Positions 52,031 to 63,404 of a DNA stretch of 64,000 bases are shown here, one piece after another (the first letter of the stretch is position 1; each line of letters opens with the position of its first letter). Source of the DNA: Aporrectodea caliginosa. Its lineage: Eukaryota > Annelida > Clitellata > Crassiclitellata > Lumbricidae. The notes under the pieces were generated by a model that was not told the DNA's origin, ran no database searches, and saw only the letters and a list, made by a program, of their open reading frames with translations. The stretch is from assembly GCA_020284085.1 (NCBI GenBank), contig JACEVL010000144.1, forward strand, positions 1,374,501 through 1,438,500, read 5' to 3'. Both the position numbers and the translations under genes were made by a program.

Positions 52031-52224
52031 GCGGACAGAAATTATATATGAGTTATACCATTGTTTGGAAGGGCTTGCAAAAACTCTTTATAGACATAGT
52101 GGAAAAGCGCCCGTTGAGTATTTCAGATAAAGTTCAAATTATTTGAACAAGGCGCTGGCACTTTTAGGTGTGACCTGTGAAGGAAAGGTACTCCACCACC
52201 AAATCCATCCAGTGAAGGTGCATT

Positions 52225-52467
52225 TAATAGAGAAAAAAAGGTGTTATGTGAGAAATTAAGGAAGTTGCGTCAGAAAGTTTATTTCACTGGGAGCGAGAAT
52301 ATTCTCCGGATGATCCGAGATGTAATTCTGAAGATAAGGGGGCTTATTCTGATCGAATCGATGTTTTAAGATGACATAAATTTATTGTTTCAAGACGAGA
52401 AGGATGAGGGTCTAGCCTAATGTCACCAGAAGAAACAATAGAAGCAAAACAAGAGAGAGAGAGAGAC

Positions 52468-52512
<45 letters not shown>

Positions 52513-53120
52513 GAGAGCCAGCCCCCAATGAGTTTTGGACCCAGGTGTGGATTTTGAGACGATTTTGAGACATGGGAGGATGGTTAACGACCCGGTTACA
52601 AAAAGCACATGGGTAATTTAGGCACGGCTGGTTGAATTAGATAAAAAGAGGTCGGCTTCTGACAACATGGGGTGATTTAAGATAGCGACACGTGGTGATT
52701 GATGGATATGGAGATAGAGTACACATAAGTGAGAGTGGGCTGCAAGAGGGAAAACGATAAGACAACCGCAGTGAAGTAGGTGTACAACGTCACATCCGTT
52801 TGAAAATATGTTGCAGAGACAGCTTGCTAGAAAAACAGATGGCTCTGTTGATGAGCATAAAAGGTTGGCCCACAAAATGCACAACAGGTTTCGTAGACGG
52901 AGCTTGTATAGTCTAAAGAACACCGGTTAAGAAATCTGCAGCCCATGCATGGGCAGGCTCATTAACGTAGCGTAATTAATTAATTAAAGGATGCCAAACA
53001 ATGTTAGTTGTGTACCTACGTTAAGTTTTAATTCACAGAACAGGAGGAGCTCGATGCGCGCAACGAATTTTACAAATGAGAAAAACCAGATGTTTTGATT
53101 GAATGAGCGATAATTGAGGA
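52225..53120. other. Spacer with (GACA)n at 52448-52515
   Basis: The (GAGA)n/(GACA)n run is the only clear structure. The ORF at 52618-52923 is unmatched. AATTAATTAATTAAAGG lies near 52975. Confidence 0.5.
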
Positions 53121-53122
53121 GA

Positions 53123-53405
53123 ACAATAATAGTCTTCGTTTATTGATTCAAACTGACATGAACGCAGTATGATTACAAGTCATAGTATTAACGGATGATC
53201 ACGAGTTATTACAGGAGTCGAATTTAACTGTATGGCAGCCATGCAAGGCGCCCATCTGTCCTACTGCTCATTTTACCAATGCCATCTGGCAAATGAAAGG
53301 CTGAGACGATCCTTGGGAGGGTTGGGCAATCGATCCCGAGTCCATGCTGATCTTCTAATCCTCGTGCCCCAGTGTTAACCATTCACCTATAGCCCCCTCC
53401 TCCCC
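53123..53405 (-). mobile_element. tRNA-derived SINE, family A, near full length
   Basis: On the minus strand it runs from a head with GGTGAATGGTTAACAC and GGATCGATTGCCC through CTCAGCCTTTCATTTGCCAG and ATGAGCAGTAGGACAG to TAATAACTCGTGATCATCCG and TCAATAAACGAAGACTATTA. This is the best model for the fragments at 47068, 50836, 39607 and 20370. Confidence 0.7.
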
Positions 53406-53650
53406 ACGCATCCAAGAAGCCGGTAAAACGACTTGAAAAACTGCAAGTTAATATTTGAAGATGACAAGTACGATAACGATTGTCTTGAAGAAACGTTCGA
53501 CTCCAAACTAATATCTAAGAATTTAGAAATTTAATTTAAATTAAAGACGTATATAAAAGCTTAAGTATATGTAATCAGCAGAATTTAGGACCAAAGCAAC
53601 ACTTCGCCTAACTTTCTGTTAATGCTAAGGAGAAGGAGTTCAATGAATGA
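53406..53650. other. Spacer, nothing recognised
   Basis: AT-rich non-coding sequence. Confidence 0.4.
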
Positions 53651-53654
53651 ATGA

Positions 53655-53658
53655 AATT

Positions 53659-53725
<67 letters not shown>

Positions 53726-53870
53726 CGATAGTGATGATGGTGATGATGATGGTGGTGGTGGTGATGATGATGATGATGATGTTGATGATGTGATGGTGAT
53801 GATGAAGAGGAGGAGGAGGAGGTGGAGGTGGAGGAGAAAGACGAGGAGTAGAAGCAGGATGATGATAAGA
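53655..53870. repeat. (GAT)n/(GGT)n/(GGA)n trinucleotide microsatellite
   Basis: Over 20 GATGAT units, then GGTGGTG and GAGGAGG. The minus-strand ORF (53608-54093) is a histidine run and not a gene. Confidence 0.96.
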
Positions 53871-53934
53871 AGGATGTTGAATTAGTTACTCGAATTCGAA
53901 CACAGGATGCGTCAGCCAATTCGCTACAAAATCG

Positions 53935-54215
53935 CATCTGTCTGTCTGTCTCTGCCTCTGCTGTCTCTATATATAACACCCTCACGGTTTCCTTCTCTGC
54001 CGGGTCTGCCCGTGTCTGCTTCTGTCTTTCTCTGTCTCTCTTCATTTGTCTGTTATCTATCTGTCTGTATCCGTATCTCAATCTCCCTGGCACTGTTTCT
54101 CTTGACCAGTCTCTACGTTCTCTCTGTTTGTCTGCTCTTGACTCTACGCTTATTTATAAGTGTCTGTCTGTCTGCTTGCCTGTCTGTCTATCTGTTTGCC
54201 TCCTTGGCGCCAGAT
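53935..54215. repeat. Degenerate (CTGT)n tract
   Basis: Scattered CTGTCTGTCTCTG words. Confidence 0.75.
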
Positions 54216-54544
54216 GGCGTGCGAAAGACTTGTTGCTCTGCCGACACCTAGCGGCCATAAATAATAATAACGATTCTTATCATTATGTGGTGCTTACAAC
54301 TCGGGGATTAGAGGGTAGCGGTTATTGCAGGGAACCAGTTATTGCAGGGAACCAGTTCTTCACCCGACGTCACCATTGCTGACGACACCGAAATTAATTA
54401 ACGTCGCAAATGAAAAAGTGTGAGCAAGGATAGAGATGGAGACACGATGGCTGCGGGGAGAAAAGGAAAACCACATCAGACCGAATAAGAATGATTCGAG
54501 TTAAATTTGCGTAACTGTTCCAGCATGCAGGCCCATGTATGTGT

Positions 54545-54770
54545 GTATACAATACAATACAATACAACTGTAATTTGATAATGCCCTTCTTACAAAGTTC
54601 AGAAGTGCACATTGAAGCTGGGCAACTATAAAGAGCCATATAGACTGAAAGAGGTAAGTTTTAAGTTTGAGCGAAAGACAGTCTCGCTAAGAGAGTTACG
54701 AACATGAGGAGGTAGAGAGTCCCAGATGGAGGGACCGGCAACTGTGAATGAGCGACGGCCAAAAACAAGA
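54545..54770 (-). pseudogene. CR1/L2-type LINE C-terminal fragment with (TTGTA)n tail
   Basis: On the minus strand it reads FTVAGPSIWDSLPPHVRNSL, SETVFRSNLKTYLF and then a tail ending in GTATTGTATTGTATTGTAT at 54546-54566. This is the FSVAGP-LWNSLP...F-S-LKTYLF region of CR1/L2-type LINEs. Further minus-strand LINE-like non-coding words extend toward 54870. Confidence 0.72.
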
Positions 54771-54874
54771 TGTATACCAGGAACAACATACTTTATAGCA
54801 GATGCTGATCGAAGAGTATGCGACCTTTAACAGAGTTGCAAGGTGTGACCATGGAAGACAAGTAGGAAGGGAGA

Positions 54875-54955
54875 TGATGTATGTATGTATGTATGTATGT
54901 ATGTATGCATGTAGATCTATGTATGCATGCATGTATGTATGCATAGCACAACATT
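54875..54955. repeat. (TATG)n/(GCAT)n microsatellite
   Basis: GTATGTATGTATGTATG and GCATGCATG. Confidence 0.92.
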
Positions 54956-55594
54956 TATTATAGCGCATTGAACTGTAAGGTAAATAGTGAAATGAGGCGA
55001 GACAATTAAGGTGAGGTGAAGTAAAGTGAGGTAAGGTACAGGTAACGTAAGATAAGAAATCTTGCCATCTGGTAAAGGTAATTTATTTCATAAACTACTC
55101 ACTTCTATAGCGCAGGTGTACAATGCCCTGGCATAAACCGATGGCGCACCAAAGCCTAGCCATAATCAGATCAACATAGACCTATAAAGTTTAGCATAAA
55201 CCGCTCGTTTAATGTAATTGTATGGGTTTGAAGCTCTTACTAGACACGACATCGGTAACCCGACAGCTAGACAACCATGCAGGATAACTGGTTGCATGAC
55301 TGAATAACCAGTTGTCACTACTTCCATATGAAGCACAGTCATCACCCGGTGTGATTTTCTCAAGTCACAGGCACGTGTTGATGGGTGGATGGCGTGTGGC
55401 ATAGAAAGAGGGCGGATGGGGAGGGATGAAGGGGTGGGGTAACCGAGTGAGATCAGAGAAGTCAGACGACAGCGCTGTGAAGGCTGTATATAAATGCGAT
55501 ATTAGACATTAAAATGATCTCACTGTAATCGTAATTAACTTCCTTTGTTGGTTCCCATACTGCAAGACAAAACAAGCTAGGCGACAACGTGAAT

Positions 55595-55770
55595 CAAGAT
55601 AGTAGTAGTAGTAGACTAGTAGTAGTGGTAGCAGTAGCAGCAGCAGCAGCAGCAGCAACAGCAACAGCAGCAGCAGCAATATTAGTAGCGGTGGTGGTGG
55701 TGGTAGTAGTAATAGTAGTACTAGTGGTGGTGGTGGTGGAGGTGGTGGTGGTGGTGGTGGTAGTGTTAAT
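55595..55770. repeat. (AGT)n/(AGC)n/(GGT)n trinucleotide microsatellite
   Basis: AGTAGTAGTAG, then GCAGCAGCAGCAGCAGC with AAC variants, then GGTGGTGGTGG. The ORFs are Ala/Val or Thr runs. Confidence 0.95.
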
Positions 55771-57600
55771 AGTATGGGATGGTAGTTTGAAATAAGTTAA
55801 TGGCAGGTTAGTTAAACTTAAGATAGTCACGATGCAAGGTTAGGTACAGAGCAATTGAATGGCGAACATAAGCAAGTCGAAGTGTAAAGTGGTATATTAG
55901 TATTATACAGTATGACATGGTATAGTATTAATGGCATACTATGCGATTTTCTCCGTAACTTTTTCTCGCGTGCGTTCACTGGCCTGCCGCGTGGGCGAAA
56001 ACATTTGGCACCTGCGCTTTGGTCCGTACAAGATTGAACATCTATGAATCCTGAACTAAGAGACCATGAAATCGGATTATATATAAGCAGAAGGAGACAA
56101 ATATAGCATACGGTTGGTTGGTAGGTCGGTCAGTTACAGCTGTGTCCTATCATGTGTGTCTGGTGTAGTAGCAAGAGTTGTAATTGAAGCGCAACACGTG
56201 TACTTGAAGTATACAACTGATATACGTTCGGAAGAGACATTGCGACCAAACCGATATCTATTTACGACCTCTAACTCTGCAACTGTTGCCCTTTGGCCAG
56301 GGTTCGAATCCACGTGTCTCGCCATGTTAAACTGAAAGTTTGTTGGATCATGCAACCACGTAGGATGTCTACGGTCTATTGGGATGCTCTTGCCTTAAAA
56401 TGGACTTCGGCCGAAAGCCCATTGCCACAAGTTACGCCTCGCAAGATGTTCTGTTATTGGACGTGCAATAACTGAGCATGCTTTTACTCATGCTTATACT
56501 CATGCCTGTACTTATGCTTTTACTTATGTTAATGCTTATACTTATGTTTATACTTATGCTTATATTTATACTCATATATGCTTATGCTTATGTGCATGCT
56601 CACTTTAGCCAATCATGTCGCACCTTGCACACATGACATGCCTTGACATGACATGCCTTAGAGTAATATGACATGACATCACACTAAACAACATCGAACT
56701 ACATCACATCATGTCACATGACATGACATCCAATGACATCGCATCGCATGAAATCACGCCACATTACAATTGAGAATTATTCTACGGTGTGCACAAACCT
56801 CTTAATCATATTCTCATATCCGTATTCCAACGTTTCGTAATGGAATCGATATGAATCTGCCAGATACCGTTTTAATTTTTTTTTATCTAACTTTCATTGG
56901 TCCCGTCGTTTACCAGTCCGAAAATTGTCACGAGTGTTGGTTTTCACGCATGTATTTCATACAACGTCATCGAAACAGTCCGGAGATGTAGGCTACAAAC
57001 TTCCCTCACAGGTAGCGGCAATCTGCAGGGTTAGGCCTCTGTATCACGAAGCATCCGTTTATAGATGCTTGCTCTGCACCTAATTACGGCAGTTATGTTT
57101 TGATAAATTCGTTTTACTATCCTCTCTTAAATCGTTTTAAATTTATTTTCTTGTCAAAGCCGAAATTGGATACCTTTAATTTTGACATTGATAAATCTAA
57201 AACGGTTGAACGTAAAGAATTAAATTTGTAGAGCCTTCCAGTCAAATACAATAATAGGCCATTAGAGTAAATTAGTCATAATGACTAACAGTTTATTCTG
57301 AATACGAGGAACTACTTACAATACAAAGCGGATATAGAGACGATTACTTGAGACAAATAAATGAAGGCAGAAGTCAGGCTTTAGACCTTATTGTAGCATG
57401 AGATATCCATTACATAGAGGCTACAATTCAGATTACATATAGCATATAGAGGTGCATCACCGGTGACACGCGGTGTCCTGCGACTGATACATAATGGTGT
57501 GACGTGGACCCGTCTGGGAGGTTATACTTTGGGAGGTTATACTTCACAACTATGATAATGTCATACGGCTTCGAAACATGGGTTTTGTAAACTGTAGCTC
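55771..57600. other. Spacer, no gene recognised
   Basis: A (CTTATG)n/(TTATACTTATGC) hexamer-like repeat lies at 56475-56610 and ACATGACATC-type repeats at 56630-56765. A GGTTCGAATCC B-box-like word at 56301 has no clear A box before it. Confidence 0.5.
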
Positions 57601-57640
57601 TCTGAGCGTATGCTCTACTGGCTAAATATACCAGCAGATA

Positions 57641-57759
57641 GGATAATGAGTTAAATATAACTGTCAAATAACACGAACCGTCATGATTCATGAAATGTGT
57701 GCGCTAAATGAATGAGAATGCTAATGTTATTTGACACAGTTATATTTAACTCATTATCC
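57641..57759. repeat. Inverted repeat, 33-bp stem
   Basis: GGATAATGAGTTAAATATAA continuing CTGTCAAATAACA (57641-57673) is the reverse complement of 57725-57759 apart from a CA insertion in the right arm. The loop is about 51 bp. Confidence 0.88.
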
Positions 57760-57964
57760 GCGTAACAGCTGCGTTATGACAGCTAGGTAGATCAATAAAC
57801 GAAAATACAATACAATATCCTCAAAATTCGTGCGCGCGCAATTTAGAGGATCATTGAATTAGTAAAGTATAGCATTGTATAATATGATATAGGCTATAGA
57901 TTGTATATGGCATAATATAGAATGATATCGCACAGCATGATGTAATAAAAATTATGGCATGATA

Positions 57965-58060
57965 CGGTATCAATCAATCAATAAATTAGTCAGTCAACCA
58001 ACCATCCAACCAATCAATCAATCGACCAATCAATCATTCAGTCAATCAGTCAATCAAAAT
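57965..58060. repeat. (AATC)n/(CCAA)n microsatellite
   Basis: CAATCAATCAAT with CAACCAACCATCC and CAGTCAATC. Confidence 0.88.
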
Positions 58061-58631
58061 CGAACAGTTATTGATTTGGAGGTGACGCAATGCAAGGTCG
58101 GGTCCGAGGGGCAATCCAGCCATGCCCCCATTTTCCATGGGAACACCACTAAGTTTCCACAAACCAGGTTAGAGATGTGGATGTCCATTACCTTCTGGCA
58201 GGTCTTATAAACAAAAACAAGCTCACGAGCCTCATGGCAAGCAACAAAATGCATGAAGTATGGCGACAATAATATTTTCCGCTTACTAAACCCCAGCGTG
58301 GTACAGAGTCGGTGATCTTAAGTGTAGCCTATACCTATGATGCCGCTGTTACTTGCCCCTACCCGGAAATTCTCGATTCGCCCACGACACTGTGTGCATC
58401 CGGTTAAAGGTTGGCTCCATTGACCTGAATTCGAATTCGTGGCTCGTCATGTTAATGGTTAAATGGTCGTAATTACAATTACAATTACAATTAACTGTGT
58501 GAAGCCTTGGACGTGAGTGACTCCTTCCTGAAACAAACTACACGCAGGGCACTCATTGAGAGCTCGCCTAGGAACAAGAAGTGTGCGATTCAAAGCTTTC
58601 TTTCGCATCGTTATTGCATGTTTAGCTTGAG

Positions 58632-58792
58632 CAGTGGAGGCGCCAGGATATCAGGTTTGGGGCTAAAGCTCCAAGCCCTTCCCTATTGTCCCCTTCTCCC
58701 TGTGATTTGCAGTTATTTCCGACTTTTTGGTGGGGGGCTGAGACGCAGTTAGGGGGGGGCTAAGTTCCCCTATCCCTCTGGCGCCGCCACTG
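58632..58792. mobile_element. 161-bp hAT MITE with perfect target duplication
   Basis: Flanked by AGCTTGAG on both sides (58624-58631 and 58793-58800). Ends are CAGTGGAGGCGCCAG and, reversed, CAGTGGCGGCGCCAG, the typical hAT start. Contains GGGGCTAA on both arms. Confidence 0.93.
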
Positions 58793-58800
58793 AGCTTGAG

Positions 58801-59640
58801 TAATCCTTAAGGCACAATTTGTAAGTGCCATCGATTGATGCTTTCGTTATCCATTCGAACCTAATCTAAAAACTCTTTAGGGCCATTATAACAGCGCATT
58901 AACCAATTGTCTATTCAAGGGAAATAGTAGTCTTTATAGATGTCAGGTCGAAATACAGTAGGCCTAAGTCAGAAAACCAGGAGTCAAGCTACGTTACGTT
59001 ATGGCAAGCTGACACAGATAAATGTTGAGTTTCATTCGCGCAAAATTATAGAAAAAGCGCTGTTCAGATAATACATTTTGTGTAGTCTTTTATCTAAAAC
59101 TGTCTTATACGTGCTACTAAAATTCCATCTTACCTACAGACAAAATGCAGCGTAGTATCCGTTTAAAAATCTCTCTTCTTACTTTTTACTCTATGTTTTA
59201 CAACGGGATAGAAAGCTTGTCGCTTGTAGCCTATCTATGCAGAACCTGCTATAGACCATGACACTTGTCGAATACAGGTCTAACGTAAGGGTGTGGGCGG
59301 AGCTTCTTAGTTAGGCAACCAGCCGCTAGTGGCCTTCGACCAATCAAAATCGAGATAACTTGATATACCGTATTGTATAAAAATTCTCAATACCCATCTG
59401 TCGTTTCCGATAGAATTCACATGATAAATTTACAAGAATTTTTTCTATAATTTATCGTAATAATATGCGCGCATGCACGCGGTACAGACGATTATTTTGA
59501 CCAATGGAGTTGCTACGCGTATATCAAGATTGTGTTTTGGAATTTGAGACTGATTAGACCTACTTAGGCTATTTAGAAAACTTCAACCTTGCCATTAAAA
59601 AGCCCATTGTTAAAAAATAATATGACAGTCATCCTTCCGT
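58801..59640. other. Spacer, nothing recognised
   Basis: AT-rich with scattered AGGCCTA words. Confidence 0.4.
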
Positions 59641-59649
59641 CCGTCCTTT

Positions 59650-59955
59650 CGAGAGTCAGTCAGCCAAGCCAGTCAGACAGTTAGTCAGTCAGTCAGTCAG
59701 AAATAGCGACCGATAGTCGGAATGACTGAAAGTGTCATGCATTGAAGGGGAAGGGAGGAATGACAGAACAATGGAATGACTGAACGAATGAACGAACGAA
59801 TGAATGCATGAACTATGTAGGGAATGACTGACTGGCTAACTGACTAACTGACTAACTAACAACCGACGGACTGACTAATTGACTGACTGACTTACTGACC
59901 GACTGACTGACTGACTGACTGACTGACTGACTATGACTGACTGAAGGACTGACTA

Positions 59956-59992
<37 letters not shown>

Positions 59993-60147
59993 TTGACTGA
60001 CGGACTGACTGATTGACTTACTGACTGACTGACTGATTGAGTGAGTGAGTGACTGACTGACTGACTTATTTACTGACTGACTGACTGACTTATTTACTTA
60101 CTGACTAACTGACTCACTGACTGTCTGACTCACTGACTGTCTGACTC

Positions 60148-60181
<34 letters not shown>

Positions 60182-60185
60182 TGGA
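59650..60185. repeat. (GACT)n/(GAAT)n tetranucleotide microsatellite, about 530 bp
   Basis: Dominated by GACTGACTGACT with GACTTACT, GATTGACT and GAATGAAC variants. There is enough variation that it is old. Confidence 0.96.
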
Positions 60186-60379
60186 TGAATTAATAACTGA
60201 GTTATCTAATCGCAATATTGTAATCTATGGTTACATTGGTGATTATTACGTTTGGTCGGCGGCGTCCTTTCCAAAGCGAACATATTAAATGCACTCAATC
60301 AACTTTCGGCACAAATTAATAAGTTACAACCCGCCTCTTATTAATTCCATATTAGATTCTCGTTTTCATTCCGCCTATT

Positions 60380-60380
<1 letters not shown>

Positions 60381-60468
<88 letters not shown>

Positions 60469-60473
60469 CGGGG

Positions 60474-60524
<51 letters not shown>

Positions 60525-60550
60525 ACAGACAGACAGACATACAGGCGCAC
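60381..60550. repeat. (GCAG)n microsatellite, over 35 units
   Basis: GGCAGGCAGGCAG runs with two short interruptions (GGACAGG and GCGGGGC), turning into ACAGACAG. ORFs encode GRQA or CLPA strings. Confidence 0.97.
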
Positions 60551-60646
60551 CGACAGACAGGCAGGAAGGAGCCCATATGGCTATGGTTTGACATTCTCTG
60601 TTGTTTGCGTTTTTACTGAATCATTATAAACAAGGAATGGGACGAG

Positions 60647-60730
60647 GTAGACAGACAGACAGACAGACAGACGGACGGACGGGCAGACATACAGACAGAC
60701 ACGCAGGCAGACAGACATGCAGAAATGTAG
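60647..60730. repeat. (ACAG)n/(ACGG)n microsatellite
   Basis: GACAGACAGACAGACGGACG and CAGACAGACACGCAGG. Confidence 0.95.
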
Positions 60731-60989
60731 GCAGGGTATTGCGCAAGTGGCGTGGCCAAGATGCCTGCGTGTTTTCTTTAGCATGCCATTTTTGTTCCAA
60801 TTAGTTGGTCACATGAAAATTTTTATAATATACCATACACTTCTTTTGTTCGGACTTCTATTGTGATCCAGAATGTGTTCTTGGACTTATTTCTTTCTTC
60901 CACTGGTGTTTCTGACGGAGTTTGAACGTTTTTAGTCGAGGTTTTGCCACTATGGACTCGTCCATCCAAAGGAGTTTTATGTTACTAAC

Positions 60990-61260
60990 GTGAAGGGATG
61001 GGCAAATATAATTACTCGGAAAAATGTAGTTGAATTACAAAATTACTCTGAGACATAAAATATAATTTAAAATGACAAAATGCATGTGAAAATGTAATTG
61101 AATTACAAATTACTCTGAGTTTTCATTGACTTTAATTTCAAATTACAAAATACATGGAGAAATGTAATTGAATTACATTTACAAATTACGTAATTTCAAG
61201 TAAGTTCAATTGCTTAATTTCAATTGCGCAATTTCAATTGCTGCCTATCCATGATAACGG
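60990..61260. repeat. Internally repeated AT-rich segment, possible MITE
   Basis: TGTAATTGAATTACA and AATTACTC words recur about six times. The left edge GGGATGGGCAAATA resembles the inverted right edge GGATAGGCAGCAAT. No clean target duplication. Confidence 0.35.
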
Positions 61261-61664
61261 GACAGGCCAAGAGTGCGTTATGGTTCACCACTCAACTGAT
61301 ATGATGCTCTAAGAATAATAATTACCGGCTCCACAGAATCGCTGGCCGAATGAGGCAGCGTCTCCTGCAATCTTTGAGGAACTACTTGATGGTGCTGTCC
61401 GTGTGATGTGAGCGTCGTCGCCCGTCGTATAGCTGCTCTTCTTCGAAGATAAGTAATCTGGGATCACCTAACAAGGCGTGTATAGGATCAGCTGTGGATG
61501 GGGGCTCGTTGGTTAGGTTCTACGTGTCTAAGGGAACTCGCAAGTGGCGACTCTCCCAGTTGTCTGGACATTGTTCGCTTTTGTCCTTAATTCCTTAATG
61601 ACTTTTACATAATTTAGGTTGGCGAGGCAGCGCTTTGTCAGGTATTTAAAGGCGCTAATGGAAG

Positions 61665-61745
61665 TAGATACACACACATGCATACATACATACGTACGTA
61701 ATTACGTACATATATGCATACATACATACATACAGACAGACAGTC
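61665..61745. repeat. (CATA)n and (CAGA)n microsatellite
   Basis: CATACATACATACG and ACAGACAGACAG. Confidence 0.92.
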
Positions 61746-61869
61746 GGCCAGGCTGGCAAACAGACATCAAGCGACAGAGCAAGGTAGGAAGCGATAGACA
61801 TGCAGCAAAAGACAGGGTGGAGGACAAAGAGAGAGAGACATAATATAGAAACACTGACAAACAGCGGAT

Positions 61870-61985
61870 TGTCAGTCAGTCAATCAGTCATTCATTCATT
61901 CATTCATTCATTCATTCATTCATTCATGCAGTCAGTCAGTCAATGAATGAATAAGTAAGTCAGTCAGTCAGTCAGACTACAAGTT
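61870..61985. repeat. (CATT)n/(CAGT)n microsatellite
   Basis: CAGTCAGTCA, then about ten CATT units, then CAGTCAGTCAGTC again. Confidence 0.95.
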
Positions 61986-62099
61986 TCTTCAAGACAAAGA
62001 CCGGTAGAGCAACAAATGATATGCAGGCAGAGGTAGACAGACAGACAGGCAGACAGACTGACAGGTCTATCAACGCACAGATACTACCAGTGCGAATAC

Positions 62100-62185
62100 A
62101 GTTGTCCTGTGATCATTAGCAGTCGCTGTGGGAATCGAACCCTAGGCGCAGACGAACAGCCAGCAACCCATGCAGTATACCCAGG
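62100..62185 (-). repeat. tRNA-like SINE fragment
   Basis: On the minus strand it reads GCGCCTGGGTATACTGCATGG, then GCTGTTCGTCTGCGCC and a good B box GGGTTCGATTCCC. The 5' and 3' ends do not pair as an acceptor stem, so it is not a tRNA gene. Confidence 0.45.
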
Positions 62186-62284
62186 CGCAATAATGACTCA
62201 CTGAGGTGCCAATCTGTGTCCACTCTTCTTGTTATGTCCTTGAGAGGAATTGGCCATTGTCATTCGAGATGCGACTGGAAAAGA

Positions 62285-62365
62285 ATGGATTGATGGAGGA
62301 AGGGAGGGATGGAGGGATGCATGGAAGGAGGGATGGAGGAAGGGAGGGAGTGATGTACGGATGGA
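62285..62365. repeat. (GGGA)n/(GGAT)n purine tract
   Basis: GGAGGGATGGAGGGATGC and GGAAGGAGGGATGG words. Confidence 0.85.
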
Positions 62366-62489
62366 GGTACGAATAGATAAATTAAAGGAACTGTTGCAAA
62401 CATCGGATTCCCCAACCGCGCTTCGAATAATTAAATTGTCAGCTGCAAACGACGCTGGATGCGAAAGAAATGCAAACGCGGCTAGAAAG

Positions 62490-62549
62490 GTAGACAGACA
62501 AACAGATAGGCAGACAGACAGACAGATATACACACAGACGGACAGACAG

Positions 62550-62583
<34 letters not shown>

Positions 62584-62850
62584 AGAAAGGTAGAAGACAG
62601 ACAGAAAGACACACAGACAGATAGGCAGACAGAGAGACAGATAGACAGACAGACAGCCAGGCAGACAGACAGACAGACAGACAGATAGATAGTAAGATAG
62701 ACAGACAGGTATGCAGGCAGGCAGGCAGGCGCACATAGAGACACAGACACAGAATGACAAACACACATAGGAGGAAGGAAGGATGAAAGAGGCGGACAGG
62801 TGAAACAGTCAGACATGCAGATTGACAGATAGATAGACAGACTGACAGAC
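62490..62850. repeat. (ACAG)n microsatellite, about 350 bp
   Basis: CAGACAGACAGA runs with CGGACAGA, GATAGATAG and GGCAGGCAGG variants. The Cys/Leu/Ser-rich minus-strand ORFs are artefacts. Confidence 0.97.
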
Positions 62851-62859
62851 AGACAGGCA

Positions 62860-63260
62860 TATATCTTATTGTTTTGATCTGATATATTATGATCTAATCT
62901 GATCAGAACATTCTAACGTAATCTAATCTTCAGTGACGATCTCATTCAGGACCTGACGTGGCTTTGTTCTTTGCCCACCATCCTTACCCACTAGCCAAGT
63001 CACTGACCCACTCAACCCACCCTGACACCCACTCCACCCATACTGACTCCCATTTGCCCGGTCCCTCGACCACGTGCATTTGGGAGGATAATATAATGCA
63101 GAGATAATCGACAACAGACGAATAAGTGCTGCCATCTATGCAAATTGGTCGGCGCAATTCTTTGCGATAAGAATTCAATATCAACTCACGTGGCCTCAAT
63201 TGGATTTTTATACGAAACACCAGCAACACGCTTTGAACGCTTATCATTCACTGCATATAC
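62860..63260. other. Spacer, nothing recognised
   Basis: (ATCTGATCTAATC)-type words lie at 62875-62925. ACCCACTC-ACCCACC words lie at 63005-63045. Confidence 0.4.
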
Positions 63261-63274
63261 ATCTACATGAACTT

Positions 63275-63340
63275 TCGGATATAATATATAATTATGTATA
63301 TATGTATATTATACATGTATATATATATATGCTGTACATA
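63275..63340. repeat. (TA)n/(TATG)n microsatellite
   Basis: TATATAATTATGTATATATG and TATACATGTATATATATATA. Confidence 0.92.
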
Positions 63341-63404
63341 TGTTTCGTTTTTATCTAGCTATCTATACGTGTAGTCGTGTATACATAGATAACTTGATAG
63401 AAAG

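Larger units (their letters stand above)
49437..52224 (+). repeat. Copy B of the 2.8-kb direct segmental duplication
   Basis: Collinear with 45620-48465, with an offset of about 3.75-3.93 kb that changes at microsatellites. Differences are mainly repeat lengths, a (CTTC)n insertion at 50933-51035 and point changes. Its left end hairpin is eroded (ACCCGGAAGGAGTAAACCGG). Homology stops near GTGAAGGTGCAT (52209). Confidence 0.93.

Noticed and set aside
60990..61260. A hAT MITE with GGGATGGGCAAAT ends
   Set aside because: The ends are roughly inverted, but no 8-bp duplication could be matched. Kept only as an internally repeated segment.
62100..62185. A true tRNA gene
   Set aside because: It has a good B box, but the acceptor ends do not pair and no full cloverleaf forms. 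SINE debris is more likely.
62198..62860. Cys/Leu/Ser-rich 220-codon ORF on the minus strand
   Set aside because: Translation of (ACAG)n. It resembles a cysteine-rich secreted protein only by composition.
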